Shown here: in pieces, positions 1 to 11,300 of the stretch
Numbering within the stretch: position 1 is the first letter of the stretch
Layout of the letters: every line of letters begins with the position of its first letter
Assembly (NCBI RefSeq): GCF_051348905.1
Contig: NC_135236.1
Span: forward strand, 667,340,389-667,404,388
Length of the DNA: 64,000 nucleotides
From: Ranitomeya variabilis
Lineage: Eukaryota; Chordata; Amphibia; Anura; Dendrobatidae
Reading direction: 5' to 3'
The notes under the pieces: generated by a model
Seen by the model: the letters and a program-made list of their open reading frames with translations, nothing else
Database searches by the model: none
What the model was told of the DNA's origin: nothing
Translations under genes and position numbers: made by a program

Positions 1-1106
1 TTTTTTTCTTATATGAAAATATTTTTGGGGACCAGTAAAAGAAAAAAATATATTTATAAAATAGGCGAAAAAAAAAAAAATGATGGAAATGGAATCATTT
101 GAATTCCATTCAGCGTGTGACTAGTGAAGTCGGTGATTGTCTGCAGCGGTCACATAAATCATTCCTGGAGCGGTGGGGTCTGATGGATCGACTTAATACT
201 CGAATGTCCAGAAAACGATGCAAGGACTCTTCTTCTAAGAATCGATGGGGGTCCCAACGATAGGAATACCCCTTTAAGGAATAAGTTGCTAATAAAGCGG
301 GGTATCTATAAGTCAAGAGTGGGCTGGAAGACCTGGAGCCTTTGTGGATTACATGCCCATTAATTTAAAGGGGACTTATTCTGGGGAGCGATCAGTTTCC
401 CTGCAGCACCCCCGCAGGGGAAATGAAGTATTACACAATTGATATTTAAAGGGGTTCTCCAGGATCCAGATCCCCTGCCAATCAGCTGTTCCCAGTGTCG
501 GGAACAAAAGGGGTCCAAATCAGAAAAAAAAATTAAAGGGTCTACTTTTTTAACAAGGAAACAGCGCCACCCATCTCCAATGGCAGTGTCTGGTATTGCA
601 GCTTGGTCACTTAGCCACAGATCGCTTTCTGCATCGCATCCATGTATAGGCTTAGGTTTTATATCTGAGTCAGCGATGGGAGAGGGATTGAGCAATTCCA
701 GAGGTTGTCCCCCAAAAATTAGGGGCAGGGGGCTGTGTATCTGATAATAGGAGCTTATTTGTATGTACATGGAGGAAGGTAGCTCGAAACGAGACCCCCG
801 CGGTGCGTCAGAGAGGGGTTTTATTGGTCAGGAAAATTTGGACAAGGACGTCAAGAGATGGTGGAACTTTTCTATGGGGGTTCTGGGATGTAATCTGACA
901 GTGATACCATCATCCCCTCCCAAAAAAATGGAAAATCTCTGCTGACCCCTAGTGGCAAAATCCAGAACTACCTAAACCAATAGTGCCTCCCCCAGTCATT
1001 AGGGAGGAGCCAGTGTATCCAACATTAATAGCAGGGACCTGCTGCTCCTGAGGAGGATTCTGCACCTGGTGCAACAATAGGGCTGAGCGGGGCCCGGGTC
1101 AGCAGC
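1..1106. repeat. Interspersed anuran repeats, no gene seen
   Basis: No convincing coding exon is seen. The stretch holds pieces of dispersed families: a block near 388-440 (CAGTTTCCCTGCAGC, then a GAAATGAAGTATTACAC-like run) that recurs in ADCK2 introns near 8620 and 10380, and an AAAGGGGTTCTCC core at 448-460 typical of frog MITEs. The open frames here are short, lack codon bias and overlap these repeats, so they are not called as genes. Confidence 0.5.
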
Positions 1107-1166
1107 ATGTATGGAGGACTGGAGCCCCAGCAGTCTGCCATGGGCCGTCCTTATAGGAAGTATTCG
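1107..1166 (+). other. Possible orphan first coding exon (20 codons)
   Basis: An ATG at 1107 opens 20 codons (begins MYGGLEPQQSA) that end exactly at a good splice donor, TCG|GTAAGA. The local sequence is more GC-rich than its surroundings, as in many first exons. No following exon in matching phase was found, and the peptide is not recognised. It may be the start of an unidentified gene or a chance ORF. Confidence 0.15.
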
Positions 1167-1367
1167 GTAAGAGTAAATATTTTAAAGTCTGCTCATGTTC
1201 TATCAAAGTGTCCTATAAAAAGTCACAAGACAATCCCTTTAAGTGCATCATTTAAATATATGTATAGATCTGGATAAATAGCCCCATCATTAACATTCTT
1301 CACTGGATCAACACAGCACTACAGAGCCCTCTAGTGGCTAATATTGGGAATTATTTTCAGAGCATTT

Positions 1368-1399
<32 letters not shown>

Positions 1400-1441
1400 C
1401 TTTATTTATATAGCGCCAACATATTCCGCAGCACTTTACAG
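1368..1441 (+). repeat. (AAT)n microsatellite with SINE-like tail
   Basis: About ten AAT triplets run directly into a TTTATTTATATAGCGCCAAC segment. This pairing of an AAT run with a TATATAGCGC core is a common dispersed repeat in frogs. The repeat class was not determined. Confidence 0.6.
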
Positions 1442-1533
1442 TTTAACAATTTAAAACACAACAGTCATAAGTAACAATGTTAACAATACAATAATTAAAG
1501 CAAAATAAGATGACAGTTTGTATATTAAAAAAA

Positions 1534-3010
1534 ATGAGTGCAGCTCTGGAGTATAATAGAGGAGGTAACTCAGGATCAGTAATGTAATGTATGTACACAG
1601 TGACTGCACCAGCAGAATAGTGAGTGCAGCTCTGGGGTATAATACAGGATGTAACTCAGGATCAGTAATGTATGTACACAGTGACTGCACCAGCAGAATA
1701 CTGAGTGCAGCTCTGGGGTATAATACAGGATGTAACTCGGGATCAGTAATGTAATGTATGTACACAGTGACTGCACCAGCAGAATAGTGAGTGCAGCTCT
1801 GGAGTATAATACAGGAGGTAACTCAGGATCAGCAATGTAATGTATGTACACAGTGACTGCACCAGCAGAATAGTGAGTGCAGCTCTGGGGTATAATACAG
1901 GATGTAACTCAGGATCAGTAATGTAATGTATGTACACAGTGACTGCACCAGCAGAATAGTGAGTGCAGCTCTGGGGTATAATACAGGATGTAACTCAGGA
2001 TCAGTAATGTAATGTATGTACACAGTGACTGCACCAGCAGAATAGTGAGTGCAGCTCTGGGGTATAATACAGGATGTAACTCAGGATCAGTAATGTAATG
2101 TATGTACACAGTGACCGCACCAGCAGAATAGTGAGTGCAGCTCTGGGGTATAATACAGGATGTAACTCAGGATCAGTAATGTAATGTAATGTATGTACAC
2201 AGTGACTGCACCAGCAGAATAGTGAGTGCAGCTCTGGGATATAACACAGGATGTAACTCAGGATCAGTAATGTAATGTATGTACACAGTGACTGCACCAG
2301 CAGAATAGTGAGTGCAGCTCTGGAGTATAATACAGGAGGTAACTCAGGATCAGTAATGTAATGTATGTACACAGTGACTGCACCAGCAGAATACTGAGTG
2401 CAGCTCTGGAGTATAATACAGGATGTAACTCAGGATCAGTAATGTAATGTGTGTACACAGTGACTGCACCAGCAGAATAGTGAGTGCAGCTGTGGGGTAT
2501 AATACAGGATGTAACTCAGGATCAGTAATGTAATGTATGTACACAGTGACTGCACAAGCAGAATAGTGAGTGCAGCTCTGGAGTATAATACAGGATGTAA
2601 CTCAGGATCAGTAATGTAATGTATGTACACAGTGACTGCACCAGCAGAATAGTGAGTGCAGCTCTGGGGTATAATACAGGAGGTAACTCAGGATCAGTAA
2701 TGTAAGTACACAGTGACTGCACCAGCAGAATACTGAGTGCAGCTCTGGAGTATAATACAGGAGGTAACTCAGGATCAGTAATGTAATGTATGTACACAGT
2801 GACTGCACCAGCAGAATAGTGAGTGCAGCTCTGGGGTATAATACAGGAGGTAACTCAGGATCAGTAATGTAATGTATGTACACAGTGACTGCACCAGCAG
2901 AATAGTGAGTGCAGCTCTGGGGTATAATACAGGATGTAACTCAGGATCAGTAATGTAATGTATGTACACAGTGACTGCACCAGCAGAATAGTGAGTGCAG
3001 CTCTGGGGTA
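1534..3010. repeat. 86-bp minisatellite array (about 17 copies)
   Basis: Copies of an 86-bp unit containing GTGACTGCACCAGCAGAATA and GAGTGCAGCTCTGG follow one another almost without interruption. A few units are shortened or lengthened by 5 bp in the GTAATGTAATGTATG part, which is itself a short internal repeat. Because 86 is not a multiple of three, the many overlapping minus-strand ORFs are by-products of the repeat and not genes. Confidence 0.95.
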
Positions 3011-3221
3011 TTTTATAGGACATAACTGAGGAATAGTATAACTGGTATACTGTATATATGGAGAGTTGGTCACACATGATCAGTAATGCTTTATTCACAC
3101 AGGACTTTGGTACCCCATTTTTGGATCACTGGGGGGCTCCGCTGCCAGACTTGTAGCAATCCTGCACTCTCCGGCACATAGGAGGTAAGTGTAGATTATA
3201 GGATGACCCCTTTGTAGTGAT
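3011..3221. other. Short spacer with one exon-like interval
   Basis: The interval 3103-3184 is bounded by TTATTCACACAG and GGAG|GTAAGTG, and one frame (beginning LWYPIFGSLGG) is open throughout. It does not join in phase to the exon-like interval at 1107, and the product is not recognised. Confidence 0.15.
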
Positions 3222-3489
3222 TAGTGATGAGCGAATTTACTCGTTACTTGAGATTTCTCGAACACGCTCGGGGGTCCTCCGAGTATGATTTACATCTGTT
3301 AGCCAGCTTGATTATATGTGGGGATTCCCTAGCAACCAGGCAACCCCCACATGTACTTATGCTGGCTAACACATGTAAATCATTCAGCTGTGGCAAGAAA
3401 AACTAAATCTCCGACCACTAAAAAATACTCGTCGGATACCCGAGCATGCTCGAGAAATCTCAAGTAACGAGTATATTCGCTCATCATTA
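3222..3489. mobile_element. hAT-type palindromic MITE
   Basis: The 268-bp element begins TAGTGATGAGCGAAT and ends with the near-perfect inverse. Its arms continue through ACTCGTTACTTGAGATTTCT on both sides. Direct 8-bp repeats GTAGTGAT flank it at 3214-3221 and 3490-3497. An 8-bp duplication is diagnostic of the hAT superfamily. It has no coding capacity and depends on an autonomous relative. Its ends nearly match those of the element at 14831. Confidence 0.85.
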
Positions 3490-3497
3490 GTAGTGAT

Positions 3498-3707
3498 CTG
3501 ACCGGGGTCATTTCTGGAGGCCATAGATTTACCAGCTGATCCAGTGCACCTCAAAATCTAATGTGACCACTTGTAACTTCCGTTCATTCCCTAGAAATTG
3601 TACATACCCTGCACCGACCGCTCTGAAGACCACCTGTACTGCGATAGCTGCACCCACCTCACAATATGGTGTCTGTGGTGCCCGAGCTTACCAGAAAGAC
3701 TGGATGA
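3498..3707 (+). other. Spacer with a short cysteine-rich open frame
   Basis: After a CCCTAG acceptor-like site near 3592, one frame reads a peptide with six cysteines in about 30 residues (CTDRSEDHLYCDSC, then WCLWC) before running into the purine tract. It is not assigned to a known domain and no donor site follows it, so it is not called as an exon. Confidence 0.15.
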
Positions 3708-4660
3708 GTGCGAGAGAGAGAAGAGAGAGAAAGGAGACAGAAAGAACAGAGGAGAGACGAGAGGAGAGAGAGAAGAGGAGAGAGAGAAGAGAGGGGAGAG
3801 AGAAAAGAGAGAAAGGAGACAGAACAGAGGAGAGACGAGAGGAGAGAGAGAAGAGGAGAGAGAGAAGAGAGAGAGAGGAGAGAGAAGAGAGGGGAGAGAG
3901 AACAGAGGAGAGAAAAGAGAGAGGAGAGGGAACAGAATAGAAGAGACAGAGAAGAGAGGAAAGAAGAGAGAAGAGATGAGAGAGAAGAGAGAGGAGAGAG
4001 AGAAGAGAGAGGAGACAGAAAGAACAGAGGAGAGAGAGGAGAGAGAAGAAAGGGGAGAGAGAAAATAGAGAAAGGAGACAGAAAGAACGAGAGACGAGAG
4101 GAGAGTGAGAGAAGAGAAGAGAGAGAGAGGAGAGGAGAGAGAAGAGAGGGGAGAGAGAAAAGAGAGAAAGGAGACAGAAAGAACAGAGGAGAGACGAGAG
4201 GAGAGAGAGAAGAGAGAGGAGAGGAGAGAGAGGAGAGAGGGGAGAGAGGAGACAGAAAGAACAGAGGAGAGAGGAGAGGGAACAGAAGAGAGGGAACAGA
4301 GAGGAGAGGAGACAGAGAAGAGAGGAAATAAGAGAGGAGAGGAGGAGAGAGAGAAGAGAGAGGAGAGAGAGAAGAGACAAAGAACAGAGGAAAGGAGGGA
4401 GAAGAGAGGGAACAGAGGAGAGAATAGAGGAGATAGAGGAGACAGAGAAGAATGAAAAAAGAGAGGGAAGAAAGAGAAGAGGGAACAGAGGAGAGAAGAT
4501 AGAGGAGAGTAGAGAGGAAAGAAAGAGAGAGGAGAGATAGAGAAAAGAGGAGAGAGAAGAGAAAAAAGAGAAGTGAGGAGAAAGGAAAGAAGAGATGAGA
4601 GAGAGAAGAGAAAGAGAGGAGAGAATAGACAGAGGGGAGCATAATATACAGAGATAGATG
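3708..4660 (+). repeat. Polypurine GA-rich simple-sequence tract
   Basis: About 950 bp consist almost entirely of A and G on the plus strand, built from GAGAGAGAAGAGAGAGAAAG-like blocks with occasional ACAG. The strand asymmetry and mirror-like runs could favour triplex (H-DNA) structure. Long Glu/Arg/Lys ORFs on plus and Leu/Ser ORFs on minus are artefacts of composition. Confidence 0.95.
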
Positions 4661-5040
4661 GAGTAGAGGGAGCAGAGGCTGGGGCTCCTGTACTAGGACA
4701 CTATTTGGGCCCTCACAGTCCGGCAGACCCTCATTTTCCACACTCCTAGCAGCTTTGGAGGCGCCTGTGGCCCCTTGTACTTGTTGGGCCCCTGTGCTTG
4801 CACCCATAGTATGTGGCCCCTGGATATATCAGATACACAGCTCCTCAGTGACCCTGCAGCCCCCCGGCTCTCATTAGTGGGGTCCACGCTACACTTGGGC
4901 AGCACTAGTGATGACTGACAGAAGCGGTTACTCGGGGCTAGTGGTCATTTAGATTTGGCTCCTGAGCGCCCCCTGGTGTCACCTCCTCCTTCCTGTACAC
5001 AGAGCTGCAGAGGAGACACTTGTTTCCTCCACCAGAGTTA
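4661..5040. other. Intergenic spacer upstream of ADCK2
   Basis: No exon, RNA gene or recognisable element is seen. GC content rises toward the ADCK2 promoter. Confidence 0.4.
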
Positions 5041-5304
5041 ATAGGAGCGATCTGGCGACGTTAGGGTTAATGGCCGCTCTGACGTCACCGTGGAGGGCGT
5101 GCCCGGGCTCCTGTACTACGCTGGCGCTCGTTGTGTTGCCGGATTGTCGGTCACGTGACCTCTTGGCTGACAGCCGGGGATCTCAGGTCGCTTCTGTCCT
5201 GGGGATCTATCGATCTGATCGTACGAGCTCAGGGTCGCAGATGACGATGGAGCCTGCAGAGGAAGCAGAGCCGCTAATCTGAACTGTGTGTCCCTGGCCC
5301 TACA
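5041..5304 (+). promoter_or_regulatory. ADCK2 promoter and 5' UTR region
   Basis: This CpG-richer interval precedes the ADCK2 start codon. It contains a full palindromic cAMP-response element, TGACGTCA, at 5080-5087 and no obvious TATA box, in keeping with a housekeeping promoter. The transcription start is not determined by sequence alone. The CRE lies inside the upstream ORF at 5070, so transcription may start either before or after it. Confidence 0.5.
5070..5282 (+). other. Upstream ORF in the ADCK2 leader (70 codons)
   Basis: A 70-codon frame begins at an ATG with T at -3 and G at +4 and stops 22 bp before the ADCK2 ATG. If transcription starts upstream of 5070, this frame could reduce initiation at ADCK2 or serve as a reinitiation leader. 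The peptide resembles nothing recognised, and it may be untranslated. Confidence 0.3.
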
Positions 5305-8300
5305 ATGTCGCAGTGCTTCTATCTGAGAGCAGGAGCCTCTTTTTGCTCCAGGATTTGCTTTTGCAGGAGATCCAGGGATCTGGCTAAATGGAGGGACCTG
5401 GCAGCTCGGAGACTCAGGTGTGCAAATGTCAGGACCCTGTCCAGGATCACCTTCTGGTGCTTGGGTGTTAGATATGTCACAACCACTGGACAATGTGAGC
5501 GGCTGGTCCAGGAGGAAGACCCAGGTGAGAAGCTTCTGAGCTTAGGACCTTCAGTCAGTCCACAGAAGCCACCAGAGACATTCCTGAAGAAGATCGACTT
5601 TGTTATCCGAGTGGGGGTCCGCACTTTCATCCTATTTTGCAAATTCGGACCCCTATTAATCGTCTATCCCCTCACCTACCTTTCGGCGGGTCTGAATTCT
5701 CTTTGGCTTTGTCTTTTGTTGAAGGCCACGGAGTCATCAGGACCAGCGTGCATCAAGCTTGGCCAATGGGCTAGCACTCGGCGAGATCTCTTCTCGGAGG
5801 AATTCTGCCATCTGTTTTCCAAATTACATGTTAAAGTGGCTCCGCACCCCTGGGAATACACTGACCTCTGTCTGAGAAGAGCCTTCGGGGACAACTACGC
5901 TCATGTGTTGAGGTTCTCCAGCAGAGATCCTGTAGGATCTGGTTGTGTGGCCCAAGTCTATAAGGCCCATGCCGACCTATCGGGGATTCACAATGTGGAG
6001 TCCCAATCTCTGGTAGAGAGTATGGAGCAGGGTTGGGCGTATGAAGCGTGGGAGGTGCTGGGACTTCATGGAATTATTAAACGTCTCAGGAACTGGAGGC
6101 ATCTTGGCCAAGGTTCTCCAAAGGACCCTAAACCACTACATTCTCCAATAAGAGGATCAGAGGAAGAGTCCGATCACCTTGTCCCCGTGGCGGTAAAAGT
6201 AAGATATCCATTAAGGTCAGTGGAAGCTGTATGAGGCTTCCGGAACTTGAAGGCCCCTATCATAACCCAATGGACCTAATTAAGTTGATGTTCCTCTTGT
6301 GACTGTTCCTGTAATTCCATCATTTTTTATTTTCTTCTCCCATGAAAGAACAGTAAACTTGAGTTGTAAACTCTTCCTAGACCCTTAGGAGCCGTCTCCC
6401 TCTAATCTTGGCTCAAGGTGACCAGAATTTTAGCATTGAAGGGTGTCCATCAGATTTCATTCTACTAAGCCAATGTCAATGCTAGGTAGTCCACTTAAAG
6501 GGGTTTTCCACTTTTAGGAATACTTCCTCTAATGTAAAGTAAAATCAGATATTATTAACCCTCCGTGACTCCGACAACAGTCTGTCTCAGTGACTGGCTG
6601 CAGTGGTGACCTTACACCCACAGTGGTCTCAGTAGCTAATGCCATTTACATCGGACAGATTGGAGCTATCGGTCATGTCAGCTGTCAACGTGAGGTCACC
6701 ACTGATGCCTAAACACAGAAACCAGTGCACAACAAGGGAGAGCAGGTGCTGGAGACAAGGAGGGTAGATACTTTCATTTCAGGACTGACATGGAGAGATG
6801 CTTCTGTAAGTTGATGGATGTGTCTACAGGACCGTCTGGGGATGATATCATACATGGGTCCAGTTCTAGGTCATCAGTTGTGTATGATACTCTCCAGAGG
6901 TTACCCAGCAGGTAACATTTTTTACCAATGGTGTAAAATGAGTAAAAAAAAAAGTAAGATTGAATCCTCCGATCTTCTGTGGCTCATGTTCCCGTACTAT
7001 TGTGGTCTTCAGCCAATCTCTATCGCCTTGGCCATTCACTGGTCGGGTCTTAGCTGCTAGTTGGCTTAGTGGCATTTATTAGTGTCTCCTACATGTTGAG
7101 ATGGGACCGTTAAGTTGAGACTGGTGGGACCAGATGACTTTGATGTAGGAGGGATTAGGTCTCATCCAACCAACCACTACCCTGCCATGTACTGATGAGG
7201 AGCAAAATCTTTGTAGATGGTGCTGGGCTTGGCTGGTCTGTCGGTTTTCTTACTTCTGAAGCTAGGCTACTTTGCATACTTTATTTCCCATAGAGCATTG
7301 CCTGTAAGTTTCTTTCGGTCCCTCACCCCAGAGCAATGATCTTCTGCTCTATTTTGCTTGTGTGCTTTTTTGTAAAGGTTCTTTAACATCTAGTGACATG
7401 TCAGAAGATTACTTAAAGTGGTTGTCTCGTATGGCCTGTTATATAGAGAGGGAGTCTCCTCAGGAGTCATACAGGGGAAAATGTCAACACCGTCAGAGAT
7501 GAATCTGTCGCCCACTTGGCCTTCTCATAACTTAGAAAAGCTCATTTTTTCCCAAGGGTGATGAAAAAAAATAAAAATGTTTTATTCATCTCAACAGCCA
7601 CTATTCCATGATTTGGCCAGTTTAGCATGCTCGAAACTGGTGAAGGGTCCACTTTAAGTCTCGACTTGTTACTAGGTCCTGCATCCAGGTCTTGGCCAGC
7701 AAGTGAAGATGGACCTTTTCATCATGAAGACCTGGAGCAGACTACTTAGTCTGATCCCCGGATTCAGGTGGTTGAGTCTGACGGAGATTGTGGAGGAGTT
7801 TGGGAAATTAATGACCCAACAAGTAAGTATATTATACAACATTTTCTGTGTAATGTGCGACTTTGATAGATATGGGTCTCAATTTGTATTAAGCCTGGTT
7901 GGCTGGGTGACCAGAGAAGTCTTCTCACAGTCTTCAGTATAAAACACTCTTTCATTATTTCTTTTGGGAGAATCATTCATTGCTGAGGACCAACCATATA
8001 CCCAAACCAAAAATTCTCACAGTAGTTTTTATTTTTTTGGCAGATAGATCTGCGTTTTGAAGCCAGGAACTTGGAAACATTTCAAGAAAAATTTGAGAAA
8101 ATGGATTTTATAAAGTTTCCCACTCCTCTACGACCCTTTGTGACGAGGAACATCTTGGTGGAGACCTTCGAGGTGGGCAGTCATTGGGGGTCATGTATCA
8201 GTTGTGGCATTTTTACTACACGTTTGGTATTGAAAATGGTAATATCTGTGTATCTGTAGAAATCAAAAGTGAAAGTTGGTTGACTCCAGTGAGATCCCTT

Positions 8301-11300
8301 CATGGCTCCCACGAGTTAGAAAAAGCAGATACAAAAAGTGCCTTGCCCTGGTGGATCTACCATGTTTGTGTATCACATGGACAGTCTATTGATTCTAAGG
8401 AGCACTGTATAATACTTCTCTTCCCCTCCAGTAGTGGTGTAGAAAAGTTGATCATGTCTGACCACTGGGAGTTCCAATATCAGGACACCATTAAAGAGGT
8501 TCTCCATTTTGGACACCATACTAACTTTCTTGTTTAGAAGTTTTCCTTGACAAGCTGAGATCAGGGTGTCCCACTGGTGTAAACTCCGGTAATCTATGTG
8601 AGATCTCAGTGGCAAGTGTTCAGTTTCCCTCTAGTGCCTCCAAAGGAGAAGTGGAGGATTACACCCATTGGTGTCCTCCCGAGGAAGACACTCCTAGAAG
8701 CTGTGGACCATACGGGGCTGGGGAGGGAATTGAAAATAAGTTTAGATGGTTGTTGAGTTATGTTCCTGGATTCTTTGTTTTTATCCATTAGGATGGAGAA
8801 CCGTTGTCTCTTTATCTGCAGGAGGCTGGGTCTTCTGAGATCAAACATCGGATCGCAGCAATGGGAATGGACATGTTACTGAAGATGGTAGGAACTGTCT
8901 TCAGTGGTAATTCTGGGATCTCTACTCTTTGAAGTTTTGTGTAGCCAGTATTCTCAATATGTGCTAATAATGTCATCGTTGGATGGAACAAGGGTCAAGT
9001 CTGGCTGAGATCAGTCATAAATGGAGGTCAGGCAAAGGCAGCTGGCAGAACGAGGACTAGAAAATCATGTGAGCTACAGGAACTAATGTATATCAACATA
9101 GACTGGAGCCAAATGGACCTCATTACTCAGGCACAGAGCACTATGGAAGGATCCGTACGAAACTTGGGGCACATTGGCACTGACTGGATTCAGTGATTTA
9201 GCAGTCACTGGCCCTTTAAGAGGCTGTTTATTTTCTAGGAGGTTGTAAGGCATGCACCTAAAGGGGGGTGTTCCAGATGGTACAAGTGATAGATATGGAC
9301 AGGGACATATGGCAAGGGTATCTGCGTAGCAAGGCCACTGGCAAGGAGATAGTTCCATGATAAGATTCTGTGTCTCTGCTGCCACCACTAGGGGGAGCTC
9401 ACTGCAGACAGTTTTATAACTGAACACACTGTATAAACAATATGCAGTTAGCTCCCTCTAGTGGTGACTGCAGATACATGATAAAATCCAAGCTTACTTT
9501 ATGTGTATGCTGAGGATTTGGAGCTCTATAACAGAAAAATGGCTGTAAAGATGGTCCCAAAGGTGGAAATTAATTATTGGTACATTGAAATTAAGGTGGT
9601 GACTTCTGTAGTTAGAAAAAATTTGAGATATGATAATCCACCCACGATCCAACAATTGTATGATTTGCTTGAGCTAAGATGACTTGAAATTTCGACATCT
9701 CACAATGCTGCCTCTGGTGGCCAGGATGATAATTGCAGGAAAGGTTAGAGTATGGATTCTAACTCATCCTTTAATCTTTCTTTTCAGGTATTTGTGGATA
9801 ATTTTGTCCACGCTGATCTCCATCCTGGTAATATCCTTGTTCAGGGGGTTCTGGAATTCTCCCCTGCCCACAGTGATCTGACCACCCTAGTGGACATGTG
9901 TGACACCCTGATTGTCGATGTCCGGCCCAGCCGTTGCCCTCTTAGGTTGGTCTTGCTGGATGCTGGCATTGTGGCTGAGCTACAGGAGAATGATCTTGAG
10001 AACTTCCGCTCCGTCTTTACTGCGGTGGTTCTAGGGCAGGTGAGCGAGATGTTGTACACGATTATGACCAGTTTGCTTCTTTTCTGTAGAGTTTCCCTTT
10101 ATCACATCTTCCCCTTTCACCAAGACTAGTGGTCAATGAAAGGCAAAATTTTAATTTGGTGGGCCCTGATTGGTTCCCGCAGGGAGAGACGGTGGCCGAG
10201 TTGATCCTACATCACGCCAGAGCCAATCAGTGTGTTGACGTGCAAAGCTTCAAGTCACAGATGGCGGAGTTGGTGAACGAGGCCAGGACAAATACGGTAT
10301 CGCTTGGGAAGGTGAGGACATAATGACTTCCAGCAATCAGTTATGATCAGAGGAAGAAGCTGGGAGAAGGTATTGAATTTCTCTGCAGCTCCTCCACAGG
10401 AGAAATAAGGCATTACACTCATCAATAATGTGTTGGATCCTCCAGAGGGACAGATGCTGTTTATGGCCTTTTTCTAGATGAAGACTTAAAACGTTGTTCA
10501 CCTTGTATTCCTAAAAGGGTGTCTCTAAACCAGACATCCCCTTAAAGGGACTGTGTTCTAGAGCCATCATCTCTCTGTTTTTACCATTTACATGCCTTTG
10601 TCAATCACTGACCGCAGCATTAGTCCTTGGTTTTGGAGAGATGATGGGTTCCCATGAACCATACTGAGGGCTTCCATTGCTATGATTTTGGTCTTCCCAT
10701 AAATAAAAATATCAAATTAATTATCTTGCGCAGTAGACACAATAAAGCAAAAAAAAAAAAATTGTAGTGTAAGAATTGCCATTTTTCAGATCACTGCACC
10801 TCCCCCTAAAAATTACAATGGAACGTGATCGATACAACATACAGTCATGTCCAATACTGTTGTCATCCTTGAAATTGTTCCAGAAAATTAAGTATCTCTC
10901 CCAGAAAATTATTGAACTTCAATCCAACATTGCGGCCAGCATGCAGCCAGCGGGTAAGGAAAGGGTGAATCAAACACCCGAAAACCCCGCCCATATGACC
11001 GAAAACCGGTCCCGCCAAATTCCGGTGACAGGTTCCCTTTAATATTTGGTTGAACACTTTTGGGAATAAACAACTGCAATCAATCACTTCCTATAACCAT
11101 CAACGAGCTTCTTACATCTCTCAACTGGAAACCTGTCCCTTCACCTCCAGAGAAACTTGAAGATACACCTGATTCAGAACATGAAGACTAGGATTCTGAC
11201 AAAGATTTTCATGTTAGTCCCAACAAGTCACAGCTTTTTTAACAGCTCAAATTAAATTATTTAGTCAGGGACTTGGACCTTCCTAAACATTCTGCAGAAC

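Noticed and set aside
1451-3098. Overlapping minus-strand ORFs (repeated MYIHYITDPELHPVLYP-type peptides)
   Set aside because: Reading of an 86-bp minisatellite in rotating frames, with no start context, splice sites or domain.
3563-4807. Long Glu/Arg-rich plus ORFs and Leu/Ser-rich minus ORF
   Set aside because: Artefacts of the polypurine tract, open in several frames at once.
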